64,000 nucleotides of DNA from Adiantum capillus-veneris (taxonomy: Eukaryota; Streptophyta; Polypodiopsida; Polypodiales; Pteridaceae): positions 47,393,779 through 47,457,778 of the forward strand of contig CM043970.1 in the NCBI GenBank assembly GCA_014529385.2, given 5' to 3'. The stretch's first letter is position 1. The number at the start of each line of letters is the position of its first letter. Positions 44,101 to 55,094 of the stretch are shown here, in pieces. The notes under the pieces are model-generated. The model searched no databases. It saw only the letters and a program-made list of their open reading frames with translations, and had not been told where the DNA came from. The position numbers and the translations under genes are program-made.

Positions 44101-44322
44101 GCACGACGGCGGTGAAGCGGTTGAGCGCGACGTAGCGGTGTCTCCTTCTTCTTCGCGGCGAGGAATCCTCCACGAAGCAAGCGTAGAGCGGTGAGTGACA
44201 CACCATCGCCTTCTTTGAGCTTACTAGTTTAGGCTTGTTGTGTGCTTGGAGCCATTTGTGGCTCGCACACGGTGTATCGGCAAGTTCCTTGCATTGACAC
44301 GTGCGACATACACGCACATTTT

Positions 44323-44340
44323 TGGCACCGCTATCGGGGA
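44323..44340 (+). other. E2 primer-binding site (Asp-tRNA-like)
   Basis: TGGCACCGCTATCGGGGA differs at few positions from the TGGCGCCGTTGCCGGGGA primer site of Athila/Tat elements, four bases after the LTR end. Confidence 0.7.
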
Positions 44341-45311
44341 GTGCCATACATGAAGCTCGAGTAGCACTCTGTGCTTCTCCGTGGTGCAATTTCTATTGTA
44401 GGAAAGGTAAGGAAGGAGTGTGTGTGTGTGTTGAGAAGAGGGATTTGGTGTATACTGTGTTTTTTTTTTTATAATGGAGTTTTCAAAGGTTCTGTGTTTA
44501 TTCTCTGTGTATTAAGGTAGTTAGTTTTCTTTGTTAATAGAGATTTCAAAGGTTCTGTGTTTATTCTCTGTGTATTAAGGTAGTTAGTTTTCTGTGTACA
44601 GTAAGTAGGAAGTAGATTAGTGAGAGTTAAAGGAGTGTGTTAGTGTGTAAGAGTAGTTATATTAGTTAGAAGTAGGTAGATAGAGTGTGTGTGTGTGCTC
44701 TCACACAGGCCGCGGCGACCTTATCTTTATTAAAAAAAAATTAATAAAAATAATAAAAATAATAAAAATTTAAAGGTAGGACCGGGATCGGGAATATCTC
44801 CCAGATCCAAGCCCAGACCCAAGCCAAGCTCACGCTCAGGCCTAGGCCTCAGTCGCCTTTTAAAAAAATGAATTTTAGCTTCACATGTAGCTAAAAATCA
44901 ATTTTTTGAGGACCAACGGAACGTCAGATGCCCGAAAATTGTGCTGTAAAGCACACAACGACCCTCTAAGTGATACGCTCGTTTCGAGCTATCACACACT
45001 TTAATTAAAAAAATCAAACATTAAAAAACATCAAAAAGAAGAAAAAATCAAGTAGAAAACGGGGTGCAAAACACCCACAAAACAAAGCAAGTAACCTTTG
45101 AGAGTACTTGCCGACACTTGTAGGGCACCCAAAGCACATGTATCTACGCTTTGGTCGTGTGCTAGAGTCCGAACAACTAGCTAGTGCTTCGATTTACGGG
45201 GGTACTCACTATCCTTCCACGCTAGGGTCTACGCCCTCGGCGGGGACGTAAGGTAGTGCAACCCAAGACCCAAATATAGCGGCTAACGACTCTTCCTCTG
45301 ACTACGATATT
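44341..45311 (+). other. E2 untranslated leader
   Basis: There is no credible ORF. It has a direct duplication of about 65 bp around TTTCAAAGGTTCTGTG (44475-44600). An AT-rich block lies at 44725-44775. Confidence 0.5.
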
Positions 45312-46460
45312 ATGGAAGAGCATCTTACACAAAGCCCCGGGGGAACAAATGAAACCGTACCTAGCTGGGCCCAACAACCTGGAACTAGTGTTTTTAGCCG
45401 TTTGATGGAAACTTTTAGTAGAGCTACGTGCTCTGAACCTAGGACTAGTGAAGTAAACGAAGGGGGTGGGGAAGTAGAATCACCATTCACATCTCCTGTA
45501 GACCCCACACTCCCTCAGAGTGTCCACGTGGACATTCCACCTACCTCATTTAATGAGGGCCCTACCGAGCTACCGCCTTCCAAAGTCGCCTCTAAGGTAG
45601 CGGTGACTAAAAGTCAAAACACAGGAAGCAACATTGCATCCACCTCACGGTAACCCTCTAGTACACCAAGTCTGGACGGGGTATTTCTCAATGAAAATTG
45701 GGAATATGACCTACACACGGAGACTTTGACTGACCTATACATGGACTATACATACCATGTGGGTTGGTTAGAAGTTGTACAATCCACATCTAGTGCCACT
45801 AGTCTAGAGGAACAACAACACATGATCTGCAATGTCATCCATAGGATTATCCAGTCCGAGAGGCAAAATCGAGGAATAAACATACCTTCGACGGGTCCTA
45901 TGCGATTTTTAGACACGGGCAATGGGAAACAACCCACTCTATCACAAATGGAGACTCCCCCATTGAGTCCCATCGATCCCCCATATGTTGTTTCGCTAGG
46001 GGTCTCAATGCAATCTTAGCCCACAAGTGATAGCTTTACTTTTCCAAGTCTAGCTCATCTTTCCCTGGATGACACCACGAATACCATGCCTACCCCAATG
46101 ATGGGCATGCCAAGAAACACACCATGGACCTCGTTTGTTAGTAAAGCACCGCTACATGGTAGCTCAATGCCTGCAATAGTACCTACAAGTGCATACCAAT
46201 CGTATGCACCTATGGGTCCACGTACTCATGTAGTCCCTACCCCTCCCATTGTTTCAACTACCTATGCTCCACAACCACAATACACAAGTTCTTATTTCCA
46301 TGGGACTATACCAGCTAGCATTAGCATGTCACATCCGACGTCTGCTATGCCTAGGGCCACTCATACTATGGACCACCACATGGCACAACATCGTACCCAA
46401 CGTGGAACCCAAGGGCTTCCTATGCGCCAAGCCCAATGCCAATACCTACTCCACATGTAG
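45312..46460 (+). pseudogene. E2 gag N-terminal Pro/Ser/Thr-rich region
   Basis: A single frame with stops at 45651 and 46017 encodes a low-complexity polypeptide, e.g. VDIPPTSFNEGPTELPPS, QQHMICNVIHRIIQSERQ, and Pro/Thr/Met-rich stretches at 46086-46440. At about 46440 a frameshift leads into the capsid frame. It appears to be the N-terminal part of gag. No known domain is recognised in it. Confidence 0.55.
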
Positions 46461-47065
46461 TCTCTGGAGCGCCTTCACCCACGGTGCCTACTCACTTAGG
46501 TGACTTGGCAACATTTGCTCAAGCTATTGGTCGATCTATTGCTGAGAATATGCGTAACACGCCTGATAGAGAGCCTAGAAGTAAGGCAGTACAAATAGCC
46601 AAGCTCACACAAAAATTTAGTGGAGACGGGGATGTGAGAAAGCATATCGAAGTGTTTGAACAAATATGCGATTCTCTAGGAGAACACAATGACTTACATA
46701 AGAGCAATGCTTTAAGCCTAACCTTAAGTGGAAAGGTTGGGGATTGGTATAGAACCCTAAGGGTGGAAGAAAAAACGATTTACCCTACTCTTAGGAGACT
46801 ATTCTTAAAAGAATACATACGAGAGGGAGTACTTTGGGGTGTAGGTTCTCAGCTCTAGAAAGCCCAACGAGAGGAAGGAGAGTCGGTGAGAGACTTTATA
46901 AGTTGCTTGAAGCATTTGAATTCTCGTTGTAATCCAAATGAGCGCTTCAACAATAACCAATTGCTTGATAGGTTCATTAGGGGATTACGACATGAGGATA
47001 TCTACAATGGCCTAGTCATTAGAGGTATCACCACTTGGGAAGCAATCACCACCAATGCGATCTAA
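46436..47065 (+). pseudogene. E2 gag capsid domain
   Basis: The frame encodes a Retrotrans_gag-type region: QKFSGDGDVRKHIEVFEQ, LSLTLSGKVGDWYRTL and RLFLKEYIREG. After a TAG (46856-46858) it continues in frame with EGESVRDFISCLKHLNSRC and QLLDRFIRGLRHEDIY. A TAA at about 47063 precedes the next ORF, also in frame. The GDWYRTL and FIRGLRHED blocks are the standard capsid landmarks. Confidence 0.8.
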
Positions 47066-49300
47066 TTGGAGGATAATTTAATGATTCAAGGAGAAAGAGT
47101 GTCTGTTGAGTCTAAATCTATTAGCTCGCAAGCATCAGGGCATCAGCCAATGACCCTAAAGCCTATTGCTAAGGAGCCAAAGATATCTGAGATGACTTTA
47201 GCAGATCTCACCAAGGCTATTCAAGAGAGTCTTAGAGACAATCGTGCTCCACAGAACAATCATATGTATCCAATAAGGGAGCAACAATGGTGCTCAGTAT
47301 GCTATGGACCGCATAGTACCAGTGAATGCCCTACTTTTAGAGTAAAATTCAATGGGAACTGCAATGCATGTGGAAGGTATGGTCATCAAGCTAAGGATTG
47401 CATAGTATTTAAGCGCACGATGGCCAATAGACCAACCTTAGCATGGACAGACACACCTCGAGTGCTTGCATTGATGCCGGCCCCACCTCTTGAACAAACA
47501 TCACAACATATGGTCCCTAGAACCCAAAATGTTGTTCAAACAACACCTTTACCACCTCCAGTGCTAGGACCGCAACCACCACATCCGAGAATCACTTCTG
47601 TGAATCAAGTGGGTTGTGAGTCATCTATTTCTTGTTTGGAAGGCTATGAGGAAGATATAGATCCTAATATCGCCTATGCGATGGATGTGCTTGAAGAAAG
47701 TCCACAATACTACATGGAGGACTATTGGGGACAAGTCAAACCTGTATATCAAGTAGCTGCTCTTGCGGCAAGAGGCCAAAATATCAACTACACTGCTAAG
47801 AGACCACCTCTTCAATGCTATGAGTGTGGAGGTCCACATCGTGTAGCCGAGTGTCCTATTAGGCTACAAAAGAACGCCACACTAATGCAAACCAATCAAG
47901 TGAGCACGTCTACCATGCCGATACTCATGTGTAATCGATGTGGCATAGATCATTTGATTGCCCAATGTCCAAATAATCCAAATGCACCGAAGATCACGCC
48001 ATTAAACTTGATTGAAGTTACCAAGGAGCCATCACCAAGTACACCCGTGTTACCAATAAACGTATTCACACGATCAATGCTCCAAAAACAAAACTATATT
48101 CTTGAGGAAAGAGACACGGCATCAATTGCCCAATCTCAGAAAAAGAAGAAAACACGAAGAAAGAGATCGCAAAAAGCAGCGAAGTCAGACCCCAGTTCAA
48201 AGACCAACATAGGGACTGGTGACGACCCTGTATATATGAACGACGCTGAAGAAGATTCTGATTCAGGTGAAACCATGGAGACCAAAACGACCACTAACAT
48301 AGAAACCAACAAGGAAGATCTTCATGAGCCACAATGGCTAGGATCCAAAAAGAAGACAGGAACTTACCCAAACCCTACAGAGGAGATTGAGCGAGTCAAG
48401 CAACTAAGGAGTTTGGTAGAAGATACCCAAAGGGATCTAGAACCAACACCTAGGAAGATCCAGATTACAGACACCGTGTTCCCTACGCAACAACAACCTC
48501 ACCAAGTCCATAGACCCTTGGACATACCTAGTGTCATCCAAGAAGAAAGTGACTTAAAGTCATGGGAAAGTGGGCGTACTCACTTCTTGATGGAAAGAAT
48601 GTTTAGAGAGGGACTACCTGATCCTATCGAAGAAATGGAGATCCCATCTTCCCCACGTCAAGGGACTCAAGGCCAAAAGGTGCCGTTAAACATTGCCAAA
48701 TTGATGTATTTCATGTCTTCAGAAGTTAGAACCACCATCATGTCCAAACTATATAAAGACCTTGAGCTAGTCTCAGCTCTTCGAGCCTTCCTCAATGGAG
48801 AACTAAAGTTTGGGCTACCTCAATTTGCACAGATGGATGGAGCTGGGGAGATGCAAATAGAGGAGGAATACATAGATCCACAACCCAACCTAGATGAGAA
48901 CCTTGTTATAGAAATACCTGTTAACAAGTTGGGACAATACTTTGAGGGTGATGAATCCAAAGCGACCATACCAATCACTACTAAGGGATTAACTGTGAAG
49001 GGAATCCTTGATGGTGGCGCTGGGGTTAGCATTGTGACTAAAAATTGCTGGGAAACTATGGGAAGACCTCACCTTGCGACCACAACCATAGTAGTGAAGA
49101 TGGCCAATGGGTCTATTGTTAAACCTATTGGGATGCTAGAAGATCTCAAGATCAAGGTCTTTGGACATAAAATAAGGATTACCTTTATTGTTATGGATTT
49201 CTCCAAACACACTATGGCATCGGAGATGATCTTAGGACTTCCTTTCATGAGGGAAGCAAAAATGGTGCATGACTGGTCTAAAAACCATGTCTACTTGTAG
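47066..49300 (+). pseudogene. E2 gag zinc knuckles and first protease
   Basis: This is a 744-codon frame. Four CCHC motifs appear in order: CSVCYGPHSTSEC (about 72-84), CNACGRYGHQAKDC (about 101-114, classical CX2CX4HX4C), CYECGGPHRVAEC (about 251-263) and CNRCGIDHLIAQC (about 288-300). Three of the four have CX2CX3HX4C spacing. A basic linker (KKKKTRRKRSQK) and an acidic region follow. Protease is at residues ~640-740 with GILDGGAGVSIVT (Asp649) and the C-terminal EMILGLPFMREAKMVHDW. The DGGA site replaces D-S/T-G-A. The frame stops at TAG 49298-49300 and continues in frame. Confidence 0.85.
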
Positions 49301-49321
49301 TTCCAAGATTTTGTCATTCGA

Positions 49322-50272
49322 GTGGATCTTGTGACGGGTCGAGCACATCCTCTAGGAAACAGGTTTATAATTGATCATAGATCTGACACCACAGTTCACT
49401 CGGCCCCATTGCAGTATTGTTACATGTGTAAAGCGGACACTGATGTTGGGGAAGATTCTCCTTATATGGATGTACTACCTGGGATGACTGAGTCCGACAA
49501 TGTGGATTGGGTCCACCTAGTAGCAACCATAGACACTTGGGGAGATAGGGAGATGACCTGGGTAACACCTGAGGGGGATGAAATACCACCACTTGTACCC
49601 TTAAACATGCTAGAAGCAATGCATATAGCTTCTGATGATCTACAAGATGAAAGTTTGACTGGCATTGAAACCAGTAGCGCCTCACAAGACTATAGCCCAC
49701 ACGATTTGGGGTCAGAATCATCAATTGACTTTGACTCTGAGGAAGAAGAATCTGAGTTAAATCTTAGTGCAAATGTTGGGACAAACCATTTAGGGCCCAG
49801 TGGTAACCTAGATGATAATCTATCCAAGGGAGCAGAAGACACAAGTAGTGATTCATCTAGTGAGTCTTCACTAGAAATCGACCGTTATCGAGAATTAAAC
49901 AAGAAGAGTAAGAGATATAAGAGGCAACGATATCGAGCAAATGTGCGTGCTAGAATAAATGAAAAGAAATCTACCGCAGAATGGCTTAATTATATAGGGG
50001 CATGTGATGTTCATCGAGAGTTGGTAGATAACTGGGGTGAATACCTTCAAAGCGTTATGTGGTGTAGTCCACAACCCATTGACATCGCACAACTAGAGGC
50101 TACAGAGAAGCCAAAGTTGAGCCGTACTGTAAGGAGACGACAAAATCGAGAGTTAGCTTAACAACAAAAGGAATCAGAAGTTAAATCACAGTCCATAGAA
50201 CAACAGGACCCCACAGACTTACACCCTGCACCTGAACATTTCAAATCCTATACCACAGAGGAACGTAAGGTT
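49322..50272 (+). pseudogene. E2 protease-RT linker, acidic
   Basis: This 279-codon stretch in the pol frame connects protease to RT. It contains an acidic, serine-rich region (SSIDFDSEEEESELNLS; SSDSSSESSLEIDRY) and a basic helix (KKSKRYKRQRYRANVRARI). No enzymatic domain is recognised. It ends with a TAA at 50159-50161 and continues in frame to RT. Such long acidic linkers are not usual in gypsy pol. Confidence 0.6.
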
Positions 50273-52825
50273 GTGTGTATAAAGGCTCAAAGAAAACCTA
50301 TTGTTGGGAGCAATGGAGTCTATGATGGTCCAGCGATAGTTAAGGAAATAGAGTTAGTAGACCTAGGAGAAGAGTCTAAACCTGTTTTCATTGCCCACGA
50401 TCTGACCGAGACTGAGGAGTGTGTACTTAAAGAACTTCTCAAGGAATTCAGGGACATATTTGCCTGGATTTATCATGATATGAAAGGTGTTCCAGCTGCC
50501 ATGGTGCAACACACAATCCCTATGAATAGCATGGCTAAACCAGTTCAGCAACGACCCTACCCAATGAATCCTAAATATGCAAAAATCATTCAAGAAGAGA
50601 TTGAAAAGCTTGTGGAATGCGGATTCATATACCCTATTGAGGACTCAGAATGGGTGTCACCAATAGTGATTGTGCCAAAAAAGAATGGGAAACTCAGAGT
50701 GTGCGTGGATCTCAAGAAGGTCAATGCCGCCACTAGGAGGGACCATTACCCCTTGCCATATTCGGAACATGTGCTTGAAAGAGTTTCAAGGAAGGAAGCT
50801 TATAGCTTTTTAGATGGGTACTCTGGCTACAATCAAATCACAATTGCGCTGGAGGACCAAGCTAAAACAGCCTTTATAACCGAATTTGGAGTGTTCGCAT
50901 TTTGTGTTATGGCTTTTGGCTTAACCAATGCCCCGGCTACCTTTCAAAGATTAATAAACACTGCTTTTAGAGAATATTTGAGGGAGTTTTGTGAAGCTTT
51001 CTTAGATGACCTTTGTGTTTATTCCTCTTGGAAAGAACATTTATCATGCTTACGAAAAGTGTTTGAAAAGTGTAGATTGTATCGCATCTCCTTAAACCCT
51101 TTCAAATGCCAATTTTGGGTTAAACATGGAGTCATTTTAGGGCATATAGTGTCCAAAAATGGGATTTCCACAGATGAGAGAAAAATTAAAGCCATTGCTG
51201 AATTGCCACCACCTACAAATTATAAAGGAGTTCAAAGGTTCATGGGCCATGTTGGTTATTACCGACGGTTTATTTTAAACTTTGCCGAGATAGCTCGTCC
51301 TTTGTACAAGCTTCTTATTGAGTTCCAATGGACTGCGGAGTGTGACCATGCTTATAAGTCATTGAAAAAGACCTTGACTAGCGCTCCTATTCTACGAGTG
51401 CTCGATTGGAATGTAATTTTTCATGTGCATATTGATGCATCGAACTTTGCTATTGGGTGTGTTCTAGCTCAACCAGGAGAACATAAATTGGACTACCCCA
51501 TTAGCTTTGCAAGTCGTCAGTTGAATGATGCCGAAATAAACTACACCACTACAGAGCGAGAAGGTTTAGGTATGATTTATGCAGTGAAGAAATTTCGCTA
51601 CTACCTTCTGGCCAACAAGTTTGTGTTCTATGTTGATCATCAAGCCTTGTTGTATCTAGTAAATAAACCTTGTTCCACGGGAAGAATTACACGATGGTTG
51701 TTAATTCTCCTTGAGTTTGATTTTACCATTGTGGTGAGACCTGGTAAAAGACATGTCATGGCTGATCATTTGTCTCGCATACCCAATGGTGAAGCCCCTA
51801 CTGGAGTCGATGATGAATTGCCTGATACTTCTCTATTCCTAGTCGAAACCATACCTGAATGGAGTGAGAAGATTGTGAACTTTCTAGTTAATGGTTTTCC
51901 ACCCAAAGAGCTTCGTAAAGACATAACTCAAAAACTGTTAAAAGAATGTGAACCTTATTCTCTCATTGTGGGAACTCTCTACAGGCTAGGGAAGGATGAT
52001 ATTCTTAGACGTTGTGCCCGTGAGGATGAGTACCTATACATACTGCAAGAAGCCCACATGGGTATAGCCGGAGGACATTTCTCAGGGGAACTAACAGCTA
52101 GAAAGGTGTTGCAATCAGGCTATTGGTGGCCAACCTTATTTAAGGATGCATCACTTTTTGCAAAAGGATGTGATGAATGCCAGTGTTACAAGATCACACA
52201 ACAAAAGGATAGGATGCCCTTACATCCTGCTAAAGTGACTCAACCATTTGAAAAATGGGGTTTGGACTTTGTAGGCCCAATTAGTCCGGCAGCTTGTAGC
52301 ACTCAATCTCGATATATTGTCGTTGCCACTAACTATGTGACAAAGTGGGCGGAAGCCAGGGCGACACGTAAGGCCGATGCAAGGTCAACTGCCAAGTTTC
52401 TCTTTGAGAACATTGTTACAAGATTTGGTTGTCCCTTTGAGATTGTGAGTGACAATGGTACTCATTTTATAAATGGAGTAATAAAAGAACTCAGTACCAA
52501 CTTTATGATAGCTCACCATAAATCCACACCTTATTATCCACAAGCAAATGGCCAAGCTGAGAGCACCAATAAGACCTTAATCTCTATCTTAACCAAAACG
52601 GTGGAAGCTCATCGCACAGATTGGGATTTAAAGCTTACATCAACTCTATGGGCTTATCGTACTGCGTATAAAGTTGCCATTAACTGCACACCATTCAAGA
52701 TGGTGTATGGCCAAGAAGCGGTTATGCCATGGGAGTTTGTCGTTCCTAGTCTTCGAGTAGCTTCTCAAGAGGGTTGGGATGGTAACCCCTTAGTTGAGCG
52801 ATTATATATATCCTTGAAAGGCTAG
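50273..52825 (+). pseudogene. E2 reverse transcriptase, RNase H and integrase
   Basis: This is an 850-codon frame. RT has WVSPIVIVPKKNGKLRVCVD, FLDGYSGYNQITIAL, AFGLTNAPATFQ and the catalytic AFLDDLCVYS (Asp245/246). RNase H has HIDASNFAIGCVL, TTTEREGLGMIYAVKKF and VDHQALLYL, ending VMADHLSRI. Integrase has the finger (AGGHFSGE...CDECQCYK) and a perfect D,D35E triad: Asp665 (GLDFVGP), Asp727 (VSDNGTHF) and Glu763 (NGQAESTN). This catalytic core looks intact. The frame is lost in a TATATATA run at 52803-52810, and the integrase C-terminus continues in the next frame (LDEERQLAVQNALVEKDRR). Confidence 0.92.
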
Positions 52826-54132
52826 ATGAAGAGAGGCAATTAGCTGTTCAAAATGCACTTGTGGAGAAAGATAGGAGGAAGAAATGGTTTGACCGTCATC
52901 TAAAGAACAAAGATATCAATGTTGGTGATCAAGTCCTTATGTATGGAGTGCGTAACGAAAAGAAAAAGTTGAAATATGCGGGAAAAGGACCATATAGAGT
53001 ATGTGAGATCACCCCACAAGGAACCATTCGTGTGGAGACTCTTGATGGAGTTGAAACCATTGGATTCCTTAATGGGAGCAAATTTAAAAGATACTATGAT
53101 CCTTTAAGCCAAGAGGAGTTGCGTGCCATCCATACAAAAAAGGCAGCCAAGGCACAAATAGAATTGAAGAAGATACAAGCTCAAGCTGAGGCTAAGGAGC
53201 GACAACAACGTATAAGACGAAAACGAGAGGCTAACCTTGGAGTCATACATGCATTCCACGTTGAAATCGACGAGGATTGGTTGGGCTCTGACACACCTCT
53301 ACGATACCCTATTGAGTTAAATAATGCCTATGGAAAAGTGCTATATAACGCCTTATTGGACACGGGTGCTAAATATAATCTGCTATCATATGGGATGTGG
53401 TGTCAGTTAGGGAAGCCACGTCTATCTGAGAGTATTATCCAAGTCAAGGGTGTCAACAAGAAAAAAACTGCGGTTATTGGAATCTGGCACACTTCTGTCA
53501 GTTATGACAATGGGGTTGTAGCTCAAGACTTTTTGGTCATGCCTGTTGGAACTATGGAGGGTAATATAAACCTAGGACGCACGTGGATGATAGCCACCAA
53601 ATGCACTATTGATTGGAGGATAGGGGGTGTCACAACACAGAAACCAACTCTTAGCCCTGCCACGCAAGCCATAGTCCCTGAGATATTGCCTCTTAAGGAA
53701 ATAAAACCCAAAACATTGCATGTCCAAGAGGTTGAACCATATGTCCCCATAGCCCAACTCTCTAGAGCTTCAACTGATGTAGTTGAAAGAAAACTTGAGA
53801 CACACAAGAACCATCCTAATATAACAAAGAAAACATACAAGTGGGTCCCTAAAGCTTCTTTAGTAACCATGGCTGATGCAAAAAAACGGAAGCCTTGTAA
53901 GAAACGCCCCCCTCACTCCAAGAAATGTAAAGAAACATTGCGTTGGATTCCTAAACGACTATTGGAAGCCCAAGGATACTATGAAGGAAATGATCAAATC
54001 TGGGTGCCCAAACGTAAATTGTACCTTACATGTCACCTGGCCCATGTAAACCCAATCATGTGGCTCCAAAACAAATTGAAAATCGTGGAAAGGAAAAAAT
54101 CACGGAATGCGACACACCTGCTCCAGAGCTAG
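52826..54132 (+). pseudogene. E2 integrase C-terminus fused to a second retropepsin-like domain
   Basis: Residues are counted from 52861. Residues 1-85 are the integrase C-terminal module (KWFDRHLKNKDINVGDQVL; KGPYRVCEITPQGTIRVE). A basic coiled stretch follows (about 95-130, KKAAKAQIELKKIQAQAEA). Residues about 148-260 look like an aspartic protease: NAYGKVLYNALLDTGAKYNL with Asp167 in a canonical DTGA, and a C-terminal half FLVMPVGTMEGNINLGRTWM then CTIDW, the usual hydrophobic-Gly landmark. After it come W(V/I)PK repeats. This is separate from the DGGA protease 4.3 kb upstream. I know of no standard plant gypsy lineage with a protease after integrase. The call rests on the DTGA motif and domain shape. 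Confidence 0.65.
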
Positions 54133-54476
54133 TTTGGGTACCAAAGAAAGAACGATTTGTTCCACCTAGCTTGGGAACAGGGAAAGAAAATGAAGCTTCT
54201 TGCTCTTCATGTAGTTCCTATATGGAAATAGAAGCTTCGACACAACCTCCACCTACCATTGTACATATCCATACAAGCAAGAAAGAGTTTGCACCTCCCG
54301 TTGTAGGTTCACCACCTACAACAACGTTGCAAATAAAATCATGGGAGAGTACCTTAGCACCCTTTCAACTAGATGAAACACATAGGGCGATCGAAAACTA
54401 TTGGTTAAAGCCTTCACCCATAACAACTTGGAACAATTGGTTTCAAAAGGTGACGACATCATTCCGAAAGGTATGA
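53835..54476 (+). pseudogene. E2 C-terminal WxPK repeat region
   Basis: Four short repeats are spread over about 100 residues: YKWVPKASL, LRWIPKRLL, QIWVPKRKL and, after a frameshift near 54050, LVWVPKKERF. Between them the chain is Lys/Cys/Pro-rich. The last frame (54030-54476) ends at TGA after IENYWLKPSPITTWNNW. No known domain is recognised. The repeats could be peptide ligands or a collapsed tandem domain. Confidence 0.55.
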
Positions 54477-54559
54477 TCTACCCAAGGAAGGGGGGAGTGT
54501 TTGCTGACATCCATCATTCACTTGCTTCCCTCTCAACCTTCCTCCCTGACCTCTCAATC

Positions 54560-54782
54560 TCCAATCCTAGGGAATGTATATATAAAGCCTTATACTAGTT
54601 CTAGCAAACAAAAAAAAAAAAGATTAAAAAAAAGAAGAAGTAAAAGAGCAAGAGCGACTAGCAACGAGAGAGCACCCTATCAGATCCTACACATAAGTCT
54701 AAATTCACCATGTCACATCAAGCAACACACAAAAACAACTCATGTTTTAAAGACCTAACCAAATCTATCTGTATTCTCAGAG
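54560..54782 (+). promoter_or_regulatory. internal TATA-like box and possible splice acceptor before ORF at 54783
   Basis: GTATATATAAAGCC at about 54577-54590 resembles a TATA box. An A-rich leader follows, then TATCTGTATTCTCAG directly before AGATGGCTAG. The ORF could therefore be expressed from its own promoter or, like env-type genes of some plant elements, from a spliced message. Both are inferences. Confidence 0.35.
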
Positions 54783-55094
54783 ATGGCTAGTTCACCAGAG
54801 GCATGCGCTTCTATTTTTGATGAAAGGTACCCTTTTTCTTTTTCTCAAGTGTTTCACATCTGCTACCCTGTACTTTCTTGCGAATGGGATTTGGTAGAGA
54901 GACTTGCGCGTGAGCGAAATTTTGAGGAGTTAGAATGGCTGATACGTCTATGGATAACTAGTGATCCCTACTCAGTAGCGAATGTTTCTCCGGTGGCACA
55001 TGCTTATTCTTTTGCACATGATGAGTATCCACGCATCGCGAGGTTCTTGATTAACACGAGGCCTAGCCTTAGGGTGGCCACCCGGTTTATATAA
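54783..55094 (+). CDS. small ORF downstream of E2 pol, function unknown
   Basis: A 103-codon ORF begins at ATG (MASSPEACASIFDERYPF) and ends at TAA. It is predicted to be mostly helical (WDLVERLARERNFEELEWLI) with no signal peptide or transmembrane segment that I can see. It lies where some plant gypsy elements carry an env-like or extra gene, between pol and the 3' LTR, and is one of the few ORFs in E2 without a stop. I do not recognise it. It may be a captured host exon. Confidence 0.4.
   Translation: MASSPEACASIFDERYPFSFSQVFHICYPVLSCEWDLVERLARERNFEELEWLIRLWITSDPYSVANVSPVAHAYSFAHDEYPRIARFLINTRPSLRVATRFI

Larger units (their letters stand above)
43611..44318 (+). repeat. E2 5' LTR
   Basis: It starts TGTAACCTACGG directly after the target duplication. 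The first ~50 bp found at the 3' copy (from TGTTAACCC at 56327) are absent, probably a deletion between TGTTAACC and TGTAACC. A TATA box is at 43786-43792. A (GT)n(GA)n tract is followed by a threefold array (43912-44100) that is single-copy in the 3' LTR. Confidence 0.85.

Noticed and set aside
43744-44201. ORFs with long (RE)n or (SL)n runs
   Set aside because: Translations of the GA microsatellite in the E2 5' LTR.
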